In this document: positions 8,291 to 15,739 of the stretch, piece by piece
Layout of the letters: each line of letters begins with the position of its first letter
How positions within the stretch are numbered: position 1 is the stretch's first letter
Assembly (NCBI GenBank): GCA_964459635.1
Contig: CAYWMQ010000002.1
Coordinates: 1-64,000 of the forward strand
DNA: 64,000 bases
Origin: CAYWMQ01 sp964459635
GTDB lineage: Bacteria; Patescibacteriota; Minisyncoccia; Phycocordibacterales; UBA12088
Direction of reading: 5' to 3'
Program-made: the position numbers and the translations under genes
The notes under the pieces: model-generated
Told to the model about the DNA's origin: nothing
Database searches by the model: none
Seen by the model: the letters and a program-made list of their open reading frames with translations, nothing else

Positions 8291-10208
8291 AGTCGCGCCT
8301 AATGAGACTATCTGGCTCCTGTGGGGAAGGTACTTCTTCCGCAACCACTTCAACGACCGGCGCTACGGACGTGTCAGGCTCCGCAAAATCAGCTCCGCCG
8401 AGCGCACCGATCTCTTCATACGGCACTACGGCTTTATACGCTTTACGGATGGCATCTTCTTTCATGGTCAGCATGCCATTCTTCCGTGCTATCTGGTACA
8501 CCTTTGCCTCGTCTGCGCTTTCCAGTATGGCTTGCTCCAAGACTTGATCCACGGACAACATTTCGTATACACCGACGCGGCCGCGTGTTCCCGTAGGACA
8601 CGTGGGGGAAGGCTGTATGCCCATAAATTGCTCACCGCGCGGCAGCTTTGCCCTATGCTCGGGAGGCAAGTCGGCAAACTGCGCCGTGAGCATTTGCGCC
8701 ACAGCGCCCGTGATCGGAATGGGTTTGCCTGACCCCTCGGGGAGCCGACGCACAAGGCGCTGCGCTATCACAAGCTCAAGCGTGGGTGCAATAAGGTATG
8801 GGTCAACACCCATGTCTATGAGGCGCGGAATGGCACCCGCAGCATTGTTTGTGTGAAGTGTCGAAAGCACGAGGTGCCCCGTAAGCGCCGCCTGCACGGC
8901 AAGCTGTGCGGTTTCTTTGTCGCGTATTTCACCGACCATGATGATGTCCGGGTCCTGCCGCAGCACGCTGCGGAGGCCCGATGCGAAGGTGTACCCTATT
9001 TCGGGACGTACTTGGCTTTGACTCACCCCGGCCATGTTGTACTCCACCGGATCCTCCAGCGACAAGACGTTCTGCGTGTCCTTATCCACTTCGTTCAGCA
9101 TTGCATAGAGCGTAGTCGATTTACCTGAGCCGGTCGGACCTGTGATAAGTATGAGGCCGTAGGGAGCCTTGATGGCATTACGTACCATGGCGAGGTGATC
9201 CTCCTCCATCCCAAGCTGCGACAGCGAGACAATGCCGTTTTCCGAGTCCAGAATACGCATCACGACCTTTTCACCGAAATGTGTTGGAAATGTGGAAACG
9301 CGAAAATCAATCTTTCGGCCACCTATGGTTGCGGAAAAGCGACCATCTTGCGGCTTGCGCCGCTCATCCAGCTTTATCCCTGCGAGGATCTTCACACGCG
9401 CGGCAACAGCCCGCTGCACCTTCGGTGGCAACACGATAGAGGTATGAAGGACGCCATCCACACGAAATCGTACGCGGACACGCTCACGCTCCGGCTCAAT
9501 GTGAATGTCCGATGCCCGGCCCTCCACCGCGCTTCGTAGAACCGTTGCAACGATCTTCGTGACAGGTGCTTCCTCGTGCAGATCAGAGTCTTTACTAGCC
9601 CGCTTTACCGTCTCATCCAAGTCATCACCGCCTCCGGCCCCTGTTGAGAGGTCGAAGCTGGTAGTGACTGTCTCTTCCTGTGCCGTGCCACCCAGCTCCT
9701 CAAGAGCCTTACCCACTTCACCTGAAAGGCCTTGGTACAGGGACATGACCTTCCGATAATCGCCGGGGGAAATGAGAAATACCTTGAACGGAATGTTCTT
9801 CTTTGCTGAGATGAAGTTGAGAGCATCAAGCGCCTCTATGTTGTCCGGGTCAACAATACCCACCTCCAAAGCTCCATCCACCACCGCAATAGGCACCACC
9901 TGGTAGTGCACAGCGGACTCCTCGGGAATATACTCAAGCGTGGAAAAGGGTACAGTTACGCCCTCAAGACTGCGTGTGGGTATCTCCCAGTGCTCCCCCT
10001 TTGCGGCGAGAATGTCACGTGCTGAAACACCATGCTCTGACAGCACTTCATCCAGAGGTCGCCCGCTTGATGCCACCTCTTCGTTTATGGTACTCACATC
10101 CTTCTCTTCGAGGAGCCCTTTTTGTACTAGTAGCGGAAGTAAGTCAATCACAGGCGTATGTGTTAACGCCTCGTGTGCTCGGGCAAGTGCGACTGTGCAC
10201 GACAACAC
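8283..10208 (-). CDS. pilB: type IV pilus assembly ATPase PilB
   Basis: Product of up to 641 residues starting at GTG 10208, 2 bases after the stop of the PilP-like gene; a GTG 19 codons later is an alternative. An N-terminal T2SSE/MshEN domain (about 20-160) precedes the GspE ATPase core: Arg-finger region (ASDIHIEPE), Walker A G-P-T-G-S-G-K-S-T, Asp box (LSLEDPVEY), Walker B (DIIMVGEIRD) and His box (GHLVLSTLHTN). It drives pilus extension. The tetra-Cys zinc motif of most PilB/GspE proteins is degenerate: only one Cys remains in the segment before R-G-R-V-G-V-Y-E-M-L. The Glu/Pro-rich C-terminal tail is unusual. Confidence 0.94.
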   Translation of the reverse strand: MLSCTVALARAHEALTHTPVIDLLPLLVQKGLLEEKDVSTINEEVASSGRPLDEVLSEHGVSARDILAAKGEHWEIPTRSLEGVTVPFSTLEYIPEESAVHYQVVPIAVVDGALEVGIVDPDNIEALDALNFISAKKNIPFKVFLISPGDYRKVMSLYQGLSGEVGKALEELGGTAQEETVTTSFDLSTGAGGGDDLDETVKRASKDSDLHEEAPVTKIVATVLRSAVEGRASDIHIEPERERVRVRFRVDGVLHTSIVLPPKVQRAVAARVKILAGIKLDERRKPQDGRFSATIGGRKIDFRVSTFPTHFGEKVVMRILDSENGIVSLSQLGMEEDHLAMVRNAIKAPYGLILITGPTGSGKSTTLYAMLNEVDKDTQNVLSLEDPVEYNMAGVSQSQVRPEIGYTFASGLRSVLRQDPDIIMVGEIRDKETAQLAVQAALTGHLVLSTLHTNNAAGAIPRLIDMGVDPYLIAPTLELVIAQRLVRRLPEGSGKPIPITGAVAQMLTAQFADLPPEHRAKLPRGEQFMGIQPSPTCPTGTRGRVGVYEMLSVDQVLEQAILESADEAKVYQIARKNGMLTMKEDAIRKAYKAVVPYEEIGALGGADFAEPDTSVAPVVEVVAEEVPSPQEPDSLIRRDLV

Positions 10209-10210
10209 TC

Positions 10211-10525
10211 CTACCGGCCCACGAGTGGTGCAAACGGGTCAGGCCTTCCCAGCACAGGCTGTTCGAGCGGCTTGCTGTGGTCTTGAAGCGCCTTGTACGT
10301 TTCATGCGCGAATAGCTGCTCATCCAGCTGTACCCTGCTTAAGCGGTCAAGCTGCATCAGCAGCTCCGTTTCTATCTCCTGCGTAGAAGCTGCAATGGAA
10401 GCGGCGTCATTCTTTCCGCCGCCCACGACATCAACACCGGTACTTACCACGTACACGAGATACAACAATACAAGACCCAGCAAGCCGAGCAATATGGGTT
10501 TGAATTTGGACAGCGTACTGAGCAT
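10211..10525 (-). CDS. small membrane protein of the pilus alignment complex (PilP-like)
   Basis: The 104-residue product has one membrane segment (about 9-30), a heptad-like middle part and a C-terminal G-R-P-D-P-F-A-P-L motif, which resembles the motif found near the start of mature PilP. It lies between pilO and pilB, where pilP is expected. It lacks the full PilP beta-domain, so it may be a reduced PilP or a functional analogue anchoring PilN/PilO. Confidence 0.6.
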   Translation of the reverse strand: MLSTLSKFKPILLGLLGLVLLYLVYVVSTGVDVVGGGKNDAASIAASTQEIETELLMQLDRLSRVQLDEQLFAHETYKALQDHSKPLEQPVLGRPDPFAPLVGR

Positions 10526-10536
10526 GGTGAGATGTG

Positions 10537-11094
10537 TTAGCGAAGCCAGTATGTTTGGAGCGACACGTTAAACTGGTGTGTACCGGTGGACTGGCCGGCC
10601 TCGGACCCTGCGGTAATGTGGACCGAACGTACATCCAAGAGGCGGAGACTGCGCTCAAGGTCATACAAGAAAGCGCTGAAGTCTGCGTACGTGCCCGATG
10701 TGACAAAGGTGATCTCGGCAACTCCGACCGGACCCTGCGGCACCTCTTGTGTGGCGCCGCCGACATCGTCGACGGATACGGGGAACGCGAAGTTCTTTAT
10801 GCGCATACCGTACCGTGACGCGACATTGTCGATATCTATGATAAGGCGTACGTTGTCGACGGAATCGGGCAACAGCTTTTTTAGGCGAGCCAGATCGGCA
10901 TCAGCAATGGAACTGTACCGCTGTAAAAGTGCCTCGCGCACTTCCGTAAGCTCCTTGGAGCGGGTGAGCGCGTTGTCCAACCGTGCATCAAGCGCCCTGA
11001 GCGCCTGCAGCTGCTTATATGCAGGGTCGATGTACGTGAAGAACAACCCTACGGCAACAACGATAAAGAAAAATGGTGCGATGACTTTGCTCAT
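10537..11094 (-). CDS. pilO: pilus alignment protein PilO
   Basis: The 185-residue product has a single N-terminal membrane helix (about 5-22), a coiled coil (about 25-70) and a ferredoxin-like C-terminal domain, the PilO layout. It is encoded 3 bases after pilN and 11 before the PilP-like gene, suggesting translational coupling. PilO with PilN forms the periplasmic-side alignment complex linking PilM and PilC to the pilus. In a cell without an outer membrane it would act only at the cytoplasmic membrane. Confidence 0.85.
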   Translation of the reverse strand: MSKVIAPFFFIVVAVGLFFTYIDPAYKQLQALRALDARLDNALTRSKELTEVREALLQRYSSIADADLARLKKLLPDSVDNVRLIIDIDNVASRYGMRIKNFAFPVSVDDVGGATQEVPQGPVGVAEITFVTSGTYADFSAFLYDLERSLRLLDVRSVHITAGSEAGQSTGTHQFNVSLQTYWLR

Positions 11095-11097
11095 ATG

Positions 11098-11811
11098 TTA
11101 CCTGCGGCCTGCACTACTTGTAGCGGAAGATGTCGCGGTACTGGTGGAAGAGACAGCGGCGGGGGCCGGTGCTGCGGGGCGGGGGCGGGCCGCCGCACCG
11201 ATGGTCCGGTCAAAACGAAGGATACGCGGCTCAAGACTCATGGATGCGCTAAACACTGCCTGATCCGTCTCGGATACGTTGAGGTTTGAAAAAAGCGGTT
11301 CACGCACAAGTTCATGCGACGAAAATACGTCGCTTTGCTGGGCAACGCTCTTAAAGTCGGGCGCGGTACCCTGAAGCGAAAGGAGTACTTGCTTCTCCGG
11401 CACATCGGTGGGAGCGTTGCGGTACCGCAGGGACAGATAGCGCACACTACGTGTGGTGTTCTGCTCAAGGAATCGCAATACTTCCGAAGGAGCAACGTGC
11501 GTTTCAAGAAGACGCTTAGCCGAGGTCATGCGGTCATCAAGACGCACCAGCTCTTCAATGAGCGCAGGCTGGAACGCGTCACGATTTGCCTTTAGTTGTG
11601 CGATCTTGTCACTTATGGCACCGGTGATGTACTGCGTGTACAAAAAGAGGCCTGCTGAAACCAAGCAAGCGATAAAGAACAAGAGAAACGTCCCGTAGAA
11701 TCCGGGCCCACGTGTCGACCGGCGAGCAACGTACTCGTGTACCGCCGGGCCCGGGGCCGCGCTCTGAAGCGACTGCTTCGGAATGAATGAGGTGTTGAAC
11801 TTGGGCTCCAT
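11098..11811 (-). CDS. pilN: pilus alignment protein PilN
   Basis: From ATG 11811 (MEPKFNTSFIPKQ) the product is 237 residues. The N-terminal segment with N-T-S-F-I-P-K is the type of motif PilN uses to bind PilM. One membrane helix (about 38-62) and a coiled coil follow, then a ferredoxin-like domain. The last 35 residues are an Ala/Pro/Ser/Thr-rich low-complexity tail. It lies between pilM and pilO. The longer upstream reading is rejected because it lacks the PilM-binding start. Confidence 0.85.
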   Translation of the reverse strand: MEPKFNTSFIPKQSLQSAAPGPAVHEYVARRSTRGPGFYGTFLLFFIACLVSAGLFLYTQYITGAISDKIAQLKANRDAFQPALIEELVRLDDRMTSAKRLLETHVAPSEVLRFLEQNTTRSVRYLSLRYRNAPTDVPEKQVLLSLQGTAPDFKSVAQQSDVFSSHELVREPLFSNLNVSETDQAVFSASMSLEPRILRFDRTIGAAARPRPAAPAPAAVSSTSTATSSATSSAGRR

Positions 11812-11903
11812 GTGATGCGTGTGGCGCAAACGTACCTCAAGTATACGGCACGGTGCGTTCAAGAAGCGAAACACTTATCCACCGACTCGTGATGGCGACC
11901 GTA

Positions 11904-13043
11904 CTACAGCCCGCGCAACGCAAGACCCGTCGCTACCGCAAAATCCGGCCCGGCTTCCTTAAGTACGTGCTCCAAGAATGCCGGGGTCTGCGTATGTGCG
12001 AACGGATCGGCGAGCTCGACCTCAAGCTCAAGCTGCGCCTGCACGAATTCGCGCACGCCTTTCATGGTGCTGCCGCCTCCTGTGAGGATGACCTTTGAAA
12101 TGACCTTGTTGTGCGTTTTCTGGAAGTTTAGGAGCACTCGCCGGGCTTCTATCATTATGTGTTCCATGCTAAGCGTGGCCGCGTGCGAGACCATGGCAGA
12201 ACGGCTCTGTTCGCTCAGACCCGTAACGAGGCCGTTCGCACGCTTCATTTCCTCAGCCTTTCCTACCGACAGGTGGCTTGAGTTGGCGAGTGCGAGTGTA
12301 ATGTCCTGCGAGCCTTTGGATATCACGTGCGACGCAAGCACGATACCGAGACCGACCACGTACACCTTGCTCGTGGCTGCGCCGATGTCGATGATGGCAA
12401 CGGGAGCCAGGCCGCGCTCGACGGTGCTGCGAATGGTGGAAAATATCTCTATCTCGTAGAAACTCGGAGCGAGACCCGCAAGCTTAAGCGTATCGCTGTA
12501 CTTCCGCAGGACTTCATTGTGAATGGCAACCACGAGTACGAGCTTTTTTTGGAGCGGCTGCTCTGCAGCTTCGCTCACCGACTGCGCCCCCTCAAAGAAT
12601 TTCTGCTCGGATTCGGGCACAATAAAGTAATCAAGCTGCACCTCGGCGATAGGCACAGGGATATACTTGCGCGCCTCGATAGGTATCATTTGCGCAAGCT
12701 TTTGAGCCGAAACGGGCGGCATTTCGATAAGCTTCACAAGGCTTGCCGCAAACGGCACCGACGCGCCACAGCGTGTGGTGGTGACATTTGCCTCCTTCAT
12801 GAGGCTCTTGAGCGCCTCGGCGAGCTTCTCGGGCGGAAGGTTGGTCGCCCGCCCCACCTCAAGGTCGTTGTACGGACCGAGCGCTATCTCTCCATACGTC
12901 TCAAGCACGGCTACGCCCTTTTCATTGCGTACCTGTACGAGCTTAATGGCGGATGTGCCTATGTCGATGCCCAGCATACTTGTGCTGCTCGCGGAAAGTA
13001 TCTTACTCTGGAGTAGCTGTTTTGCTTGATCAAAGATCGACAT
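11904..13043 (-). CDS. pilM: actin-like pilus assembly ATPase PilM
   Basis: PilM belongs to the FtsA/actin fold. Phosphate-1 motif L-G-I-D-I-G-T-S-A-I-K-L occurs near residue 25 and the second phosphate loop A-I-I-D-I-G-A-A-T-S-K near 225; the adenosine motif is I-L-T-G-G-G-S-T-M-K-G. It is cytoplasmic and binds the N-terminus of PilN. The start at 13043 (MSIFDQ) is chosen because a TGGTATACT extended -10 at complement(13054..13059) puts transcription start near 13047; the ATG at 13052 would lie upstream of it. It is the first gene of the pilus operon. Confidence 0.92.
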   Translation of the reverse strand: MSIFDQAKQLLQSKILSASSTSMLGIDIGTSAIKLVQVRNEKGVAVLETYGEIALGPYNDLEVGRATNLPPEKLAEALKSLMKEANVTTTRCGASVPFAASLVKLIEMPPVSAQKLAQMIPIEARKYIPVPIAEVQLDYFIVPESEQKFFEGAQSVSEAAEQPLQKKLVLVVAIHNEVLRKYSDTLKLAGLAPSFYEIEIFSTIRSTVERGLAPVAIIDIGAATSKVYVVGLGIVLASHVISKGSQDITLALANSSHLSVGKAEEMKRANGLVTGLSEQSRSAMVSHAATLSMEHIMIEARRVLLNFQKTHNKVISKVILTGGGSTMKGVREFVQAQLELEVELADPFAHTQTPAFLEHVLKEAGPDFAVATGLALRGL

Positions 13044-13053
13044 ACGTTCCATA

Positions 13054-13096
13054 AGTATACCACTTGTGTCGCGGAGTACAGCACTCGGGGTACACT
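13054..13096. promoter_or_regulatory. divergent pilM / comF promoters with leaderless spacing
   Basis: On the minus strand an extended -10 (TGG then TATACT at 13054-13059) serves pilM. On the plus strand TACACT at 13091-13096 lies 6 bases before the comF ATG at 13103. Both predicted starts fall within a few bases of the start codons, so neither mRNA has room for a Shine-Dalgarno site. The competence gene and the pilus operon thus share one control region. Confidence 0.6.
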
Positions 13097-13102
13097 GGAA
13101 GT

Positions 13103-13753
13103 ATGTATAAGTGGGCGACCCTGCTTCTCGAGGTGCTATTTCCCCTTCGCGGCGACGACGCGCTCCTCCTGCGCGTAGAGCCGCACGTGCTTGAGCGCGC
13201 CGCACTCACGCGGAATACTGTCGGCATTGCACGCGCACTTGCACCGCTACCGTACACCCACAAGCTGGTGTCATGCGCGGTACGCGCGGCAAAGTATCGC
13301 AACCACGAGCGGGCCGCATGGCTCTTAGGTACGGCTATAGCGCCCTTTGTGGGTGAGGAGATCGCGGACAAACGCAACTTTGGCACATTTTACGAAGCTC
13401 TCGTGGTTCCAATACCGCTCCATAAGAAACGTCGCAGAGAGCGCGGGTACAATCAAGCCGAGCGTATTGCACAGGCCGTTGTGGATGCTCTGCCGGAAAG
13501 CGGGCTCCTGCTCGCGCCCCAGGTGCTCGTGCGAACGCGCAATACCCCATCACAGGTACGCATACAGAAGCGCAAGGAACGGCTTGCAAACGTACGAGGT
13601 GCGTTTGCGGTGCCGGACCCGGCAGGCGTGCACGGTAGAGATATTATTGTGCTCGACGATGTGACCACCACGGGCGCGACCCTTGCCGGTGCGGCGCAGG
13701 CGTTGAAAAAGGCCGGGGCACGTGAAGTGCTTTGCGTGGCAGCGGCACATTGA
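13103..13753 (+). CDS. comF: ComF-family phosphoribosyltransferase
   Basis: The start ATG 13103 gives a 216-residue protein. The C-terminal phosphoribosyltransferase domain has the PRPP-binding motif I-I-V-L-D-D-V-T-T-T-G-A-T-L and the family segments K-Y-R-N-H-E-R and P-I-P-L-H-K-K-R-R-R-E-R-G-Y-N-Q-A. The N-terminal zinc-binding Cys cluster seen in most ComF proteins is absent (the segment LEVLFPLRGDDALLLRVEP has no Cys). ComF is needed for single-stranded DNA handling during natural transformation; it faces the pilM operon. Confidence 0.9.
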   Translation: MYKWATLLLEVLFPLRGDDALLLRVEPHVLERAALTRNTVGIARALAPLPYTHKLVSCAVRAAKYRNHERAAWLLGTAIAPFVGEEIADKRNFGTFYEALVVPIPLHKKRRRERGYNQAERIAQAVVDALPESGLLLAPQVLVRTRNTPSQVRIQKRKERLANVRGAFAVPDPAGVHGRDIIVLDDVTTTGATLAGAAQALKKAGAREVLCVAAAH

Positions 13754-13757
13754 CGGA

Positions 13758-13796
13758 CACGATACCAATCTGCGAATGATACGAATGCAACGAATG
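13758..13796 (+). repeat. CGAAT dispersed repeat, copy B
   Basis: Begins CACGATACCAATC and continues TGCGAAT, ACGAAT, ACGAAT blocks; it starts 4 bases after the comF stop. Confidence 0.8.
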
Positions 13797-13861
13797 TACT
13801 ACGCGTTACGCGACTCGAACCCGCAACAAGCAGCGGAGTTGGCCAAGCTAGGGTGTGCAGC

Positions 13862-14134
13862 TCACTCGTACACTTCTTTGCGATGTTTTATGCGCAGCAC
13901 GGTAAGGACGTGGACGACCTTACCGTGCTCAAACTCAAAAATAGCGCGATACTCTCCCACTCGATACCGATACAAACCCGTAAGCGGTCCTGTAAGCGCT
14001 TTTGCTCGCGCGAGCGGGTCGGGCATGCTGCTGTTCTCCTTCACCTTCAACACAATGCGGCGTGCAAGCGGCTTGTCGAGCGCAAGCAAATCTTTACGTG
14101 CATGCGCCGTATAGAACAACGCGGTGGTAGCCAT
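13862..14134 (-). CDS. RelE/ParE-superfamily toxin
   Basis: The 90-residue protein has the RelE-like layout: two N-terminal helices (ARKDLLALDKPLARRIVLKVKE), then L-T-G-P-L-T-G-L-Y-R-Y-R-V-G-E-Y-R-A-I-F-E strands and a C-terminal I-K-H-R-K-E-V-Y. The conserved Arg residues and the terminal H-R-x-x-V-Y fit mRNA interferases of the RelE branch. It begins 6 bases after the antitoxin gene. Expected action is cleavage of mRNA at the ribosome; the target is inferred from family. Confidence 0.87.
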   Translation of the reverse strand: MATTALFYTAHARKDLLALDKPLARRIVLKVKENSSMPDPLARAKALTGPLTGLYRYRVGEYRAIFEFEHGKVVHVLTVLRIKHRKEVYE

Positions 14135-14140
14135 ATATAC

Positions 14141-14383
14141 TCAGGAAAGCTCCGCAAGAATATCATCATGCGTGTAAAGCTTACCCTCACGTATGTCCCG
14201 TTTTGCGGCAAGTATGTCGCTGAAGAGCGTATCGAGCGTTACGTCCTCAGCAAAAGGGGTCAGCTCGAAAAGCGGCTTGTTGCGGTTGACTACGATATAC
14301 CGCGCGTTCTTTTTCCGCGCGCGAGTCACGTAATCGGATATGTTGGCGCGAAAATCCTTAATGCCGACAAACTTTGTGTTCAT
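14141..14383 (-). CDS. Phd/YefM-type antitoxin
   Basis: The 80-residue protein starts M-N-T-K-F-V-G-I-K-D-F-R-A-N-I-S-D-Y, the Phd/YefM DNA-binding fold, and ends in a flexible acidic C-terminus that would wrap the toxin. It precedes and is probably coupled to the RelE-like gene. The promoter at 14390-14417 contains a palindromic operator, fitting autorepression by the antitoxin. Transcription is predicted to start at or one base before the ATG. Confidence 0.87.
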   Translation of the reverse strand: MNTKFVGIKDFRANISDYVTRARKKNARYIVVNRNKPLFELTPFAEDVTLDTLFSDILAAKRDIREGKLYTHDDILAELS

Positions 14384-14389
14384 ACCTGA

Positions 14390-14417
14390 AGTGTACCAGA
14401 AGTGTACACTTTGTCAA
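14390..14417 (-). promoter_or_regulatory. toxin-antitoxin promoter with built-in operator
   Basis: On the minus strand TTGACA (14412-14417) and TACACT (14390-14395) are separated by 16 bases. The spacer contains the 12-bp palindrome AAGTGTACACTT (14400-14411) and a half-site repeat AAGTGTAC at 14389-14396 overlaps the -10. The -10 ends 6 bases before the antitoxin ATG, so the transcript should be leaderless. Confidence 0.7.
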
Positions 14418-14510
14418 CGACACGCAAACCTCCCCACATACTTCCCTTCGCGAACAAGGCAGCGCTGCAGCACAGCCACCATCAGTTGGGGTGAGAAAAT
14501 GGGGAAAGTA

Positions 14511-14519
14511 TGGTACAGT
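14511..14519 (+). promoter_or_regulatory. extended -10 upstream of the tRNA-Ser region
   Basis: TGG directly before TACAGT (14514-14519). A transcript from about 14526 would begin with a small CTCCG/CGGAG hairpin and read through the 105-bp duplication into tRNA-Ser. Confidence 0.4.
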
Positions 14520-14553
14520 AGCTCCGTTCGGAGTTGTGAATTGCAGTGTTCTC

Positions 14554-14763
14554 GGGTTGCACCTTGCCCCAAGCTTCGCAAGGAGCACGGCATGAACAGA
14601 TCAAGGTACGTGTAGGCATTCGGGACAAGTAGGACATTGGACGAAAGTGAATATTGGAGGGTTGCACCTTGCCCCAAGCTTCGCAAGGAGCACGGCATGA
14701 ACAGATCAAGGTACGTGTAGGCATTCGGGACAAGTAGGACATTGGACGAAAGTGAATATTGGA
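14554..14763 (+). repeat. exact 105-bp tandem duplication upstream of tRNA-Ser
   Basis: Copies 14554-14658 and 14659-14763 appear identical. Each contains the hairpin CCTTGC...GCAAGG and ends in the bases that start the tRNA gene (GGAGGG). The identity implies a recent event or an assembly artefact. Confidence 0.9.
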
Positions 14764-14847
14764 GGGTTGGCCGAGTGGTCGAAGGCGCATCACTGCTAAC
14801 GATGTAGGGGGTAAAACCCCTCAAGGGTTCGAATCCCTTACCCTCCG
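14761..14847 (+). tRNA. tRNA-Ser (GCU)
   Basis: Acceptor GGAGGGT (14761-14767) pairs with ACCCTCC (14840-14846), discriminator G. The D-arm, anticodon loop CTGCTAA (anticodon GCU), a long variable arm with a GGGG/CCCC stem, and a TTCGAAT T-loop are all present, as expected for a class II tRNA. CCA is not encoded. It reads AGC and AGU codons. Confidence 0.95.
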
Positions 14848-15035
14848 CCTTCGGTCCGCCGAAGCAGACCTATGGCGTGACGAAGTCCGCCGGAAGGTGT
14901 GCGTAGGCGACCTTCGCCTCGCTGAAGCGTGGCTACGGCGTGACGAAGTCCACAAGGAGCTAGGCGAAAGCGGGGTTCGCTTGCGTAGACCTTCGCTGTG
15001 GCAGAGTCCGCAGAAACCGAGCGAGCGAAGGTGAC
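14848..15035. repeat. imperfect tandem repeats downstream of tRNA-Ser
   Basis: Two units of about 60 bp share GGCGTGACGAAGTCC (about 14875 and 14937) and GAAGC blocks around CCGCC/GGCGG-like palindromes. This resembles the purine-rich palindromic spacers seen in Parcubacteria. There is no gene here. Confidence 0.5.
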
Positions 15036-15099
15036 CAGTGAGATGCCCTTACCGTCCACACAAACGTGTGCAGAAAAATACCATCAGCTGTTGACTGTG

Positions 15100-15108
15100 T
15101 GGTATAAT
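15100..15108 (+). promoter_or_regulatory. extended -10 promoter
   Basis: TGG followed by TATAAT (15103-15108). There is no -35 at the usual distance. It lies about 250 bases upstream of the gene at 15356; the region between is a large imperfect inverted repeat. Confidence 0.5.
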
Positions 15109-15124
15109 AGGGAAGGTTCAGCTC

Positions 15125-15294
15125 GAATGTCCTCTTTCAAATGGGCATCCACCAGATTTTAGGAAGTGGCTCCGAAGCCTCCAGGGAGGGGTTAACACCT
15201 TCCAAAGAGATGTCATGACATCTCCAGTACCGGCCGGTACGCCCACTGGGTTCTTCCTACACTTCTCACGATGCCCACTTGAGCGCGGGGATTC
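15125..15294. repeat. imperfect 170-bp inverted repeat with two inner palindromes
   Basis: Arms 15125-15165 and 15254-15294 match at 27 of 41 positions when one is reverse complemented (shared TTCCTA, GATGCCCA, TTGA and ATTC). The centre holds a perfect 18-bp palindrome (15207-15224) followed by a perfect 14-bp palindrome GTACCGGCCGGTAC (15227-15240). It lies in the leader of the 15356 gene. Confidence 0.55.
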
Positions 15295-15355
15295 ATGCCG
15301 CGACCTATGCAGAACAGAAGAATGGTCAACTTGCACTTGTAACAAGCAATGCAAC

Positions 15356-15670
15356 ATGAACAGTGAAAAACCCTCTAATGAGTCGGAAAAAGAAATTGCG
15401 GAAGATGCGTTAGATATGTTACCGCCGATGCTTGAGCATAAGGGAGGAACATATTCAGAAACGGTGGCATTGCTGGAGAATGGCGAATTTGACCCTATCA
15501 ATCGAACGGATGGCAGTCCACGTTACCTGATGTTCTACACTCCGCAAGAGCTGTACAAGCTTGCGTATGCCGTCGAACAAAAGTATCCAGAATATCATTT
15601 TACGTTTGAGACTGATCCATACGGGCAGTGGATGAAGTACACTGTTACGCGTGAAGCAAGTAAAAATTAG
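15356..15670 (+). CDS. hypothetical protein, 104 residues
   Basis: I do not recognise a family. The ATG at 15356 is preferred over upstream in-frame starts because those run through the inverted-repeat leader and give a Cys-rich, unlikely N-terminus. The protein starts with a charged segment (MNSEKPSNESEKEIAEDAL), then a segment with F-Y-T-P-Q-E-L-Y-K-L-A-Y-A-V-E. No signal peptide or membrane helix. It precedes the ADP-ribosyltransferase-like gene on the same strand. Confidence 0.6.
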   Translation: MNSEKPSNESEKEIAEDALDMLPPMLEHKGGTYSETVALLENGEFDPINRTDGSPRYLMFYTPQELYKLAYAVEQKYPEYHFTFETDPYGQWMKYTVTREASKN

Positions 15671-15679
15671 AAGCTAGTT

Positions 15680-15739
15680 ATGAAGCGTATGCGCTACTTA
15701 TTTATTGTCGTGTTACTCGCCCTCGTGGGTGCCGTATGA
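15680..15739 (+). CDS. 19-residue hydrophobic leader ORF overlapping the ART-like gene
   Basis: ATG 15680 to TGA 15737-15739 encodes MKRMRYLFIVVLLALVGAV, a bare signal-peptide or membrane helix. Its TGA overlaps the next ATG as ATGA, the arrangement used for translational coupling. The sequence resembles the start of the protein at 16441 (MRYLYIFLAVAILGAV), so it may be the stump of a paralogue whose remainder was replaced by the ART-like gene. It could be a coupling leader peptide or a decayed fragment. Confidence 0.45.
   Translation: MKRMRYLFIVVLLALVGAV

Noticed and set aside
13800..13860. tRNA-like 3' half on the minus strand (GGGTTCGAGTC with a GCG-rich end)
   Set aside because: The T-stem does not pair and no anticodon arm or acceptor partner is found upstream.
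15118..15501. Minus-strand ORF opposite the 15356 gene
   Set aside because: It covers the inverted-repeat leader and the antisense of a better gene; no start signal.
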